The notes under the pieces: model-generated
What the model was told of the DNA's origin: nothing
Databases searched by the model: none
The model's input: only the letters and a program-made list of their open reading frames with translations
DNA from: Maritimibacter dapengensis
GTDB taxonomy: Bacteria > Pseudomonadota > Alphaproteobacteria > Rhodobacterales > Rhodobacteraceae
NCBI RefSeq assembly: GCF_019218265.1
Contig: NZ_JAHUZE010000005.1
Span: 29,165-93,164, forward strand
DNA length: 64,000 bases
Direction: 5' to 3'
Program-made: the position numbers and the translations under genes
In this document: positions 58,250-64,000 of the stretch, piece by piece
How positions within the stretch are numbered: the stretch's first letter is position 1
Layout of the letters: each line of letters begins with the position of its first letter

Positions 58250-59038
58250 ATGAGCACCATCCTGGATATCAAGGGCCGCACCGCGCTGGTGACCGGCGCC
58301 GGACAGGGCGTGGGCCGGCAGGTCGCGCTTTATCTGGCGGAACATGGCGCAGGCGCTGTTGTGATCAATGATTTTCACGCCGATCGGGCGGAAAGCGTTG
58401 CCGCAGAAGTTGAAGCAGCTGGCGCCAAGGCATTGCCAATCGCCTTTGACGTCTCGAACTTCGAGGCGGTCGGCGCAGCTTTCGCCGAGGCGCAATCCGC
58501 GTTCGGCGGCGTGGATATCCTGGTCAACAACGCCGGGAACGCGGGGCCGACCTCGCGGCTCGATGATCTGGTGCCCTTCTGGGACTCAGACCCATCGGAA
58601 TGGAAGCGCTGGATGGCGACCAATTTCGACGGCGTGTTGAACTGCACCCGTCACGCAATGCCCCTGATGGTCAAGGGCGGCTATGGGCGCATCGTGACAG
58701 TCATCTCCGACGCGGGCCGCGTGGGCGAGCCGCATCTGGCGGTCTACTCCGGCGCCAAGGCCGGCGCGGCCGGCTTCATGCGGGCAATTGCAAAAGCCGG
58801 TGGTCGGTTCGGGATCACCGCGAATTGCGTCGCCTTGGGGGGCACAAGAACTCCGGCTGTCGCCGACCTGATCCCGGATGCAGAGACCGAGAAGCGGGCA
58901 TTGTCGCAATACGTGATCCGCCGTCTGGGCGAGCCGGAAGACCCCGCCGGAATGATCCTGTTCCTCTGCTCGGATGCTGCCAGCTGGATCACCGGTCAAA
59001 CTTATCCGGTGAATGGCGGGTATTCTTTTGCCTGCTAG
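58250..59038 (+). CDS. Short-chain dehydrogenase/reductase, 262 aa
   Basis: A classical SDR: ALVTGAGQGVGRQ, Asp in INDFH after beta-2 (NAD+), ILVNNAGN and an active site in VISDAGRVGEPHLAVYSGAKAG. The SDAGRVGE...VYSGAK stretch parallels the BadH-like enzyme at 26.8 kb (SDAGRVGSSGEAVYSACK), so a 2-hydroxycycloalkane- or 3-hydroxyacyl-CoA substrate is possible. GAGGAGAAGG precedes the ATG. Last gene of the importer operon; convergent with the CoA-transferase gene 25 bp away. Confidence 0.85.
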   Translation: MSTILDIKGRTALVTGAGQGVGRQVALYLAEHGAGAVVINDFHADRAESVAAEVEAAGAKALPIAFDVSNFEAVGAAFAEAQSAFGGVDILVNNAGNAGPTSRLDDLVPFWDSDPSEWKRWMATNFDGVLNCTRHAMPLMVKGGYGRIVTVISDAGRVGEPHLAVYSGAKAGAAGFMRAIAKAGGRFGITANCVALGGTRTPAVADLIPDAETEKRALSQYVIRRLGEPEDPAGMILFLCSDAASWITGQTYPVNGGYSFAC

Positions 59039-59063
59039 AGCCGCCATCGGACGGCTGCCGCCT

Positions 59064-60167
59064 CTAGTTGGAGCTGTCCGAAAAAACGCTGTCATTATCT
59101 GCCCCGAGCTCGGGGGGCAGATCCGGTATCGCGGTTTCGAAACCATCGAATTTCAACGGCTGGACAATAAAAGTCTCGGCCTTGCCGCCGTCATGCGTAA
59201 TCTTGCGCAGCAGCTGGCGCGCACGCACATGGGGGTCGTCCAACGTTTCGACCAGGGAATTGACCGGACCCCATGGCACCCCCGCCTTATCCAGAAGGTC
59301 GCCCCATTCGGCGCGCGTCTTGTTGACCAAAATCGCCGCGATTTCTTCGCGCAGCGCGGCCTTGCGGGCGACACGGTCGCGGCCTGTCAACGGCGCAAGA
59401 TCCGCCCTGTTGATCACATCGCAGAACGGTTTCCAGAACCAGTCCTCATGCGCGATGGACAAGGTCAAGAGCTTGCCGTCTTTGCAGGTGAACACGCCAT
59501 AGCCCGGCTCGGCGATAAATTCGCCCAGCGGTGTTCCATTGGCGGCGGGAACGAGGAATGCGGTCAACATCGAAACCACCGCATCCGACATGGACACGTC
59601 CACGTAACGCCCCTGCCCTGTGCGCTGGCTCGACACCACCGCCGACAGGATTGCGATCGCCGCGAACAACGCCGCGCCAACATCCGCAAGGGGGATCGGC
59701 GGCACAGGGCCGGGCTGCTTTGCATCGGCCTGATCGGCCAGCAAACCGCCAACCCCTTCATAGCTCAGGTCATGGCCAGCCCTGTCACGATAGGGGCCGT
59801 CCTGCCCGTAACCCGAAATCGATACATAAACCAGCCGCGAGTTGACACTACGCATGTCCTCGAAACCGGCACCCAAGGCCGCAAGCTTGCCAGGGCGGAA
59901 CCCTTCGACGATGACATCCGATTCCTTGGCCAGTTCGCGAAACCGTGCCAGCCCCTCGGCCGATTTCAGATCCAACGCAACGCTGCGCTTGCCTCGGTTC
60001 AGTGCCCGGAACAAGGGCGGAAATTGCCGGGCCGGATCGCCGACACCCGGTCGTTCGATCATGATCACCTCGGCTCCCATGTCGGACAACAGCATTGTGG
60101 CATAGGGACCGGGAAACTGTTCGGCAAGGCTGAGAATTTTCAGGCCGGCCAGGGGTGCAGTGCTCAT
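59064..60167 (-). CDS. Family III (CaiB/BaiF) CoA-transferase, 367 aa
   Basis: A formyl-CoA-transferase-type protein: AGLKILSLAEQFPGPYATMLLSDMGAEVI at the N-terminus, LNRGKRSVALDLKS, and GAGFEDMRSVNSRLVYVSISGYGQDGP. The catalytic Asp is in RAGHDLSYEGVGG, and RYVDVSMSDAVVSML follows. Moves CoA between carboxylic acids, for example from succinyl-CoA or an end product to the incoming acid, so it could spare ATP-dependent ligases. ATG at 60167 has GGAG seven bases upstream. Divergent from the hydratase-thiolase-dehydrogenase set, with 113 bp between. Confidence 0.88.
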   Translation of the reverse strand: MSTAPLAGLKILSLAEQFPGPYATMLLSDMGAEVIMIERPGVGDPARQFPPLFRALNRGKRSVALDLKSAEGLARFRELAKESDVIVEGFRPGKLAALGAGFEDMRSVNSRLVYVSISGYGQDGPYRDRAGHDLSYEGVGGLLADQADAKQPGPVPPIPLADVGAALFAAIAILSAVVSSQRTGQGRYVDVSMSDAVVSMLTAFLVPAANGTPLGEFIAEPGYGVFTCKDGKLLTLSIAHEDWFWKPFCDVINRADLAPLTGRDRVARKAALREEIAAILVNKTRAEWGDLLDKAGVPWGPVNSLVETLDDPHVRARQLLRKITHDGGKAETFIVQPLKFDGFETAIPDLPPELGADNDSVFSDSSN

Positions 60168-60280
60168 ATCAATCTCCAGCTCTTTTGTTTTCCACGTGCG
60201 GGTCCGCCCGAGTGCAGCGCAAATCGCCGCAAAAGACAAGGCGAAAAACCAATAATATGTATAATTATCAGGAGCTTAGC

Positions 60281-61069
60281 ATGAGTGAAGCAAAGCAGAC
60301 GCTATTCGTTGAGCGGGTCGCAAAAACTGAATGGATTACCTTCCAGCGCACCGAACAGCTCAACGCAATGTCAACGCAGATGCTGCGCGAGATGGCGGCA
60401 GCACTGGAATCGGCGCTGGCCGACGATGGGGTGCGTACAATTGTCCTGACCGGCTCTGGCCGGGCATTCTGCGCCGGTGCCGATCTGAAAGAAGTTGCTG
60501 GCGCCAAACATGCACCAGGCGAGCCGGATCTTCTGGATCTTGTCGATCACACGTTTGGGCTGATGCGACATGGCCCGAAACCGGTGATCGCCGCAGTGAA
60601 CGGGCTGGCGATGGCGGGCGGTTTGGAAATGGTGATGGCCTGCGATCTGGTCTTTGCCGCCGAAAGCGCGCAACTGGGCGACGCACATTCCAACTTTGGC
60701 GTCTTTCCCGGGGCCGGCGGTGCGGCGATCCTGCCGCGTAGGATTGGCCTGAACCGCGCGAAATACCTGCTGTTCTCGGGCGAGAACGTTTCGGCACGGG
60801 ACATGATGGACTGGGGACTGGTGAACAAGGTCATCGCGGACGAAGACCTGCGACAAGCGGTGCAGGCCTTTACCGACAGGCTGGCAGAAAAAAGCCCGGC
60901 GGTCTTACGCCGCATGAAGACGGTTGCCAATCGGTCGCTGGACGTGGACGAAACCGCCGCGCTTTCCGAAGAGATGCTGAACCTGCGCGCGCACATGCGA
61001 TCCTGGGACATGCACGAGGGTCTGTCGGCGTTCAATGAAAAACGAAAACCGCAGTTTCGCGGATACTAG
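60281..61069 (+). CDS. Enoyl-CoA hydratase, 262 aa
   Basis: A crotonase-fold enzyme: RAFCAGADLKEVAG and NGLAMAGGLEMVMACD with the first catalytic Glu present. The second region is QLGDAHSNFGVFPGAGG, without the second Glu, as in the BadK-like enzyme at 39.5 kb. ATG at 60281 is chosen from AGGAGC six bases upstream. First gene of a three-gene unit (hydratase, thiolase, dehydrogenase) that completes one beta-oxidation-like round. No copy of the palindromic operator is found in its upstream region, so it may be regulated differently. Confidence 0.85.
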   Translation: MSEAKQTLFVERVAKTEWITFQRTEQLNAMSTQMLREMAAALESALADDGVRTIVLTGSGRAFCAGADLKEVAGAKHAPGEPDLLDLVDHTFGLMRHGPKPVIAAVNGLAMAGGLEMVMACDLVFAAESAQLGDAHSNFGVFPGAGGAAILPRRIGLNRAKYLLFSGENVSARDMMDWGLVNKVIADEDLRQAVQAFTDRLAEKSPAVLRRMKTVANRSLDVDETAALSEEMLNLRAHMRSWDMHEGLSAFNEKRKPQFRGY

Positions 61070-61085
61070 GTCAGGAGGACAAACG

Positions 61086-62324
61086 ATGCAGGACATTTAC
61101 ATCGTTGGCATCGGGATGACGCCGTTCGGAAAGTTCCGGGACAAAACCATCAAGGACATGACCGGCGAGGCCGTCGCCGCCGCGCTTTCCGATGCCCGAG
61201 TGACGGCAGATCGTATCGACGGCGCATTCTTCTCGAACGCGGTGCAGGGCCACATGGAGGGCCAGCACATGATCCGCGGCGAAATCGCGCTGCGTGAAAT
61301 GGGCATTCAGGGCATTCCGGTGGTGAATGTCGAAAACGCCTGCGCCAGCGCCTCGACCGGGTTCAAACTGGCAGTCGATTTCCTCAAGGCCGGCAATGGC
61401 GACTGCTGTCTCGCCGTGGGCGCCGAAAAGATGTATTCTGACGACCGTGCGTTGATGTTTTCGGCCTTCGACAGCGGCTGGGACGTCAGCAACAGCGAAG
61501 AGGTCGCGCAACGGCTGGCCGATCTGGGTGCAGGGGTCGAGGAACCCGAAGGATCGAAATCGCCCAAGCCCTACAGCGTGTTCATGGATGTCTACGCAGG
61601 CTTCGCCCGGCTGCACATGAAGACCTTTGGCACAACTCAGGAACAGTTCGCCGCCGTCGCCGCCAAGAACCATGCGCATTCCGTGCATAATCCACTGGCG
61701 CAATACCGAGAAGCCATGAGCGTCGATCGGGTATTGGCCGCGCCGCCGATCACCTATCCGCTGACCCTGCCGATGTGCGCCCCGATCTCGGACGGGGCCG
61801 CTGCGGCCGTTTTATGCACCGGCGAGGGGATAAAACGTCTGGGCCTAGATCCCGCGCGCGCGATCAAGGTCAAGGCCGCGATCCTGCGCTCGGGCACCGA
61901 TCGTCCGCCGGAAGATTACAAGAACCACCTGACCCGGCTTGCCGCGCTTGAGGCCTATGAACAGGCCGGGATCGGCCCCGAGGATATATCGGTGGCCGAA
62001 GTGCATGACGCCACGGCCGTGGGCGAAGTGATCCAGATCGAGAACCTCGGATTTGTCGAATTCGGCGAGGGCGGTCCCGCCAGTCTGCGCGGCGAGACAA
62101 AGATCGGTGGACGCATTCCGGTGAACCCCTCGGGCGGGTTGGAATCCAAGGGCCACCCGGTCGGTGCCACAGGGATAGGGCAGGTTTTCGAACTGGTCAC
62201 GCAACTGCGCGGCGAAGCTGGCGCGCGTCAGGTCGAAGGGGCAAAGAACGCCATCGCCGAAAACGGCGGGGGGTTGCACGGGGTAGAAGAAGCGGCCGCC
62301 TGCGTCACCATTCTGGGCCGTTGA
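61086..62324 (+). CDS. SCP-x-type thiolase, 412 aa
   Basis: A thiolase of the lipid-transfer-protein branch with the nucleophile in ENACASASTGF (about residue 90), VAEVHDATAVGE and GGLESKGHPVGATG. It contains a longer middle region than the thiolase at 11.8 kb. ATG at 61086 follows AGGAGG. Expected to cleave 3-ketoacyl-CoA, possibly with a branched alpha position. It lies between the hydratase (16-bp gap) and the dehydrogenase (16-bp gap) in one unit. Confidence 0.87.
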   Translation: MQDIYIVGIGMTPFGKFRDKTIKDMTGEAVAAALSDARVTADRIDGAFFSNAVQGHMEGQHMIRGEIALREMGIQGIPVVNVENACASASTGFKLAVDFLKAGNGDCCLAVGAEKMYSDDRALMFSAFDSGWDVSNSEEVAQRLADLGAGVEEPEGSKSPKPYSVFMDVYAGFARLHMKTFGTTQEQFAAVAAKNHAHSVHNPLAQYREAMSVDRVLAAPPITYPLTLPMCAPISDGAAAAVLCTGEGIKRLGLDPARAIKVKAAILRSGTDRPPEDYKNHLTRLAALEAYEQAGIGPEDISVAEVHDATAVGEVIQIENLGFVEFGEGGPASLRGETKIGGRIPVNPSGGLESKGHPVGATGIGQVFELVTQLRGEAGARQVEGAKNAIAENGGGLHGVEEAAACVTILGR

Positions 62325-62340
62325 AACAAGGAGACGAACC

Positions 62341-63507
62341 ATGGAAAACGTGATCGCCGCCGCTCAGGCAATCTATACAGATGAGCAACGCATGTTGCTG
62401 GAAAACTTCCGCAAGATGGCCGAGGCAGAGTTCGCGCCGCTGGCCGAGAAATACGAGAACCTCGGCCACCCCCCCGATGCGAAAACCCTGAAGTCCCTGT
62501 TCGCCAAGGTCGAGGAATTCGGGCTGATCAGCGGCCTGATCCCCGAAGAGGACGGCGGTGCCGGAATCGACCGCATGACCTATGGCATCCTATACGAGGA
62601 ACTGGCCCGGATATGGGCCGATCTGGCAATCGCGGTGCTGATTCAGGGTCATGCCGTGTTCGCGGTCAACCTCTTGGGAAATGTGGCGCAGAAAGAGGCC
62701 TATCTGAAGCCGCTCCTGCGCAGCGAACGGATCTGTGCCACCTGTATTTCCGAACCAGAGGTCGGTTCGAACGTACGCGAGGTCAAGACACGTGCGGACC
62801 GCGAGGGCGATAAGATTTTCGTCACTGGCCAGAAGCTCTGGATTTCCAATGGGGCCCAGTCGGATTTCGCCATCGTTGTCTGCAATCTGGACGACGGTAT
62901 TTCCATGGTCATCGTCGACCGCGATACCGGCAACTACGAGAGCCGCGAATTGCGCAAGCTGGGGCTTATCGGTGCATCGACCTGCGAATTGTTTTTCGAC
63001 CGTGCCGAAACCAGCGCTGACCATGTTCTGGGTAATGCAGGCGGCGGCCTGTTCCAGACATTGAAACTGTTTGAGAGCGCTCGCGTGTTTGTCGGCCTGA
63101 CGAGCATTGGCATAGCGCAGGCGGCGTTGGAATGTGCCGTCAAATATGCGCAGGATCGCCAACAACATGGTAAGCCGATCGGCGGGCACCAGTTGATTCA
63201 AGGCTACTTGGCCGACATGGCCACGCACCTGGATGCCGCGCGCCTGTTGTGCCAGCGCGGGCTGCAACTTCTGGACCTGGGCGTGCGCTGTGACACCCAG
63301 ACCTCGATGGCGAAATGGTATGCAACCGAAATGGCCGTCGAAATCGCCGGCAAAGCGGTGCAGATCCACGGCGGCAACGGCATCACCAAAGAGTTCCCCG
63401 TTGAACGGCACTTCCGCAATGCAAAGGTCATGCCGATTCCCGATGGCACCACCGAAATCCAAAAACTGGTCATCGGGCGCAACCTGACCGGGCTTAACGC
63501 GTTCTGA
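62341..63507 (+). CDS. Acyl-CoA dehydrogenase, 388 aa
   Basis: An acyl-CoA dehydrogenase with ISEPEVGSNVREVKT (variant of TEPxxGSD), QKLWISNGAQSD, IHGGNGITKEFPVERHF and the C-terminal MPIPDGTTEIQKLVIGR. As in the enzyme at 38.3 kb, Asp occupies the MCAD Glu position, and no Glu is found at the isovaleryl position (LFESARVF). Third gene of the unit. Beyond its stop the sequence becomes a decayed SDR gene on the other strand, so this is the last intact gene of the window. Confidence 0.87.
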   Translation: MENVIAAAQAIYTDEQRMLLENFRKMAEAEFAPLAEKYENLGHPPDAKTLKSLFAKVEEFGLISGLIPEEDGGAGIDRMTYGILYEELARIWADLAIAVLIQGHAVFAVNLLGNVAQKEAYLKPLLRSERICATCISEPEVGSNVREVKTRADREGDKIFVTGQKLWISNGAQSDFAIVVCNLDDGISMVIVDRDTGNYESRELRKLGLIGASTCELFFDRAETSADHVLGNAGGGLFQTLKLFESARVFVGLTSIGIAQAALECAVKYAQDRQQHGKPIGGHQLIQGYLADMATHLDAARLLCQRGLQLLDLGVRCDTQTSMAKWYATEMAVEIAGKAVQIHGGNGITKEFPVERHFRNAKVMPIPDGTTEIQKLVIGRNLTGLNAF

Positions 63508-63517
63508 AATCGTGACT

Positions 63518-63877
63518 CTAAGAATTGCGGCCGGGGATTCCCGGTCGCCTTATCGTAGGCCCCCGGTCCGGGGGGGCGGCCAACGGATCATGCCCCAACC
63601 GGCGCTGCGGGACGCGTTTGATCAATGCCTGTCCCGCGTCAGTGGCAAAAAACTCACGGTTCAGGTCGGTTTCGATATAACCGGGGCAGATGGCATTCAC
63701 CCGGATGCCATGCCGCGCCCATTCAAGCGCCAGAGACCGGGTCAGTTGAATCAGCCCTTCCTTGGACGCGGCATAGGCGGACACATGGCTGGCCACCCGT
63801 GTGCCCAGAATCGAGGCGACATTGACGATACAGCCCCCGCGTCCGGCATCAATCATCGCTTTGGCGGCGATACGTGG
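63518..63877 (-). pseudogene. Internal fragment of a short-chain dehydrogenase gene
   Basis: The minus strand from about 63877 encodes IAAKAMIDAGRGGCIVNVAS, ILGTRVASHVSAYAASKEGL (catalytic Tyr/Lys) and INAICPGYIETDLNREFF, clear SDR sequence. The N-terminal cofactor half (TGxxxGxG) is absent upstream. After QRRLGHDPLA the frame runs into unrelated Pro/Arg-rich residues instead of the usual FITG ending. It is therefore truncated at both ends and cannot be a working enzyme. Confidence 0.65.
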
Positions 63878-63951
63878 ATACGTGGGTAGTGTCCCGGGAG
63901 ATGGTGTAGGAACTGGCGTCCACCTGCTTCTTCATAGCTGGTGCTGCTCGT
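63878..63951. other. Junction region next to the broken SDR
   Basis: A minus-strand frame from an ATG at 63935 (KKQVDASSYTISRD...) runs about 28 codons across the SDR boundary and stops inside the fragment. It may be the start of a gene cut by the rearrangement that truncated the SDR. No family recognised. Confidence 0.25.
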
Positions 63952-64000
63952 TCACTGCGCGGCGATCATCGTCGCCGCGCCGGTATCGTTGCACACGGCC
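63952..64000 (-). CDS. Possible 3' end of a gene lying beyond the window
   Basis: The minus strand is open from the window edge to a TGA at 63952-63954, giving a C-terminus AVCNDTGAATMIAAQ. Too short to identify; coding nature is only suggested by composition. Confidence 0.2.
   Translation of the reverse strand, partial: AVCNDTGAATMIAAQ

Noticed and set aside
60260..60265. Perfect TATAAT hexamer upstream of the hydratase at 60281
   Set aside because: A start site 6-7 bases downstream would fall in the Shine-Dalgarno sequence, and no good -35 lies 16-18 bases upstream.
20296..63507. Steroid or bile-acid side-chain degradation locus
   Set aside because: Multiple dehydrogenases, SCP-x thiolases and MFE-2-like SDRs occur in such loci, but no KshAB, Hsa ring-cleavage or KstD genes are present. 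AtuA and a Gly-type geranyl-CoA carboxylase point to isoprenoids instead.
1..64000. CRISPR arrays, tRNA or rRNA genes, prophage genes, replication origins
   Set aside because: None seen on reading both strands; no repeated spacer arrays or recognisable RNA genes.

Overview
The window reads as high-G+C alphaproteobacterial DNA, most like a Rhodobacterales (Roseobacter-type) chromosome or large plasmid. This is inferred from family-level resemblance of the proteins, the dense short-gap operons and the coding style; no rRNA or tRNA was seen to confirm it. About 61 kb of the 64 kb is one acyl-CoA catabolic locus. It holds 7 acyl-CoA dehydrogenases, 5 crotonase-fold hydratases, 5 intact short-chain dehydrogenases, 4 acyl-CoA ligases, 3 complete biotin-dependent acyl-CoA carboxylases, 2 SCP-x-type thiolases, 3 hotdog thioesterases, a CoA-transferase, an HMG-CoA lyase, a citryl-CoA-lyase-like protein, a biotin transporter (BioY) and a five-part Liv-type ABC importer.

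Layout. 1-2.9 kb: accessory edge with small secreted or hypothetical proteins and an XRE regulator. 2.9-10.8 kb (minus): tetR, carboxylase beta, hydratase, carboxylase alpha, acyl-CoA dehydrogenase, bioY and an MBL hydrolase, that is a liu-like methylcrotonyl-CoA carboxylase operon. 10.9-13.0 kb (minus): dehydrogenase and thiolase, divergent from a gamma-carbonic-anhydrase/PaaY-like gene. 13.9-20.2 kb (minus): acyclic-terpene-utilisation operon (AtuE-, AtuA- and geranyl-CoA-carboxylase-like), whose alpha subunit is split into two genes. 20.3-25.3 kb (plus): two isovaleryl/citronellyl-type dehydrogenases, SDR, hydratase, two thioesterases. 25.3-26.7 kb (minus): one polypeptide carrying two complete TetR regulators. 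26.7-31.6 kb (plus): BadH-like dehydrogenase, acyl-CoA synthetase, NmrA, AraC, thioesterase. 31.6-34.6 kb: gene remnants (WrbA-like, Tag) and a MarR/DoxX/GST unit. 34.6-38.2 kb (minus): acyl-CoA synthetase and a FadH-like dienoyl-CoA reductase. 38.3-51.2 kb (plus): an 11-gene operon with BadJ/BadK-like enzymes, a PaaK-like ligase, the third carboxylase, HMG-CoA lyase, citryl-CoA-lyase-like and mesaconyl-CoA-hydratase-like proteins. 51.2-59.0 kb (plus): Liv importer with an embedded acyl-CoA synthetase, plus an SDR. 59.1-63.5 kb: CoA-transferase (minus), then hydratase, thiolase and dehydrogenase (plus). 63.5-64 kb: a broken SDR.

How it works together. A 16-bp palindrome (TCTAACA-N2-TGTTAGA) recurs in every main divergent or upstream promoter region between 10.8 and 51.2 kb. 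It lies between putative -35 and -10 boxes, which argues for one regulon under the TetR-type proteins encoded here. The enzyme set fits breakdown of methyl-branched isoprenoid acids: import, CoA ligation, dehydrogenation, carboxylation of the beta-methyl group (geranyl-CoA/methylcrotonyl-CoA chemistry), hydration, and lyase or thiolase cleavage. The added cyclohexanecarboxyl-CoA-like enzymes (BadH/J/K type) suggest that a ring-containing acid, possibly monocyclic monoterpenoid such as perillate, also feeds in. That substrate assignment is an inference.
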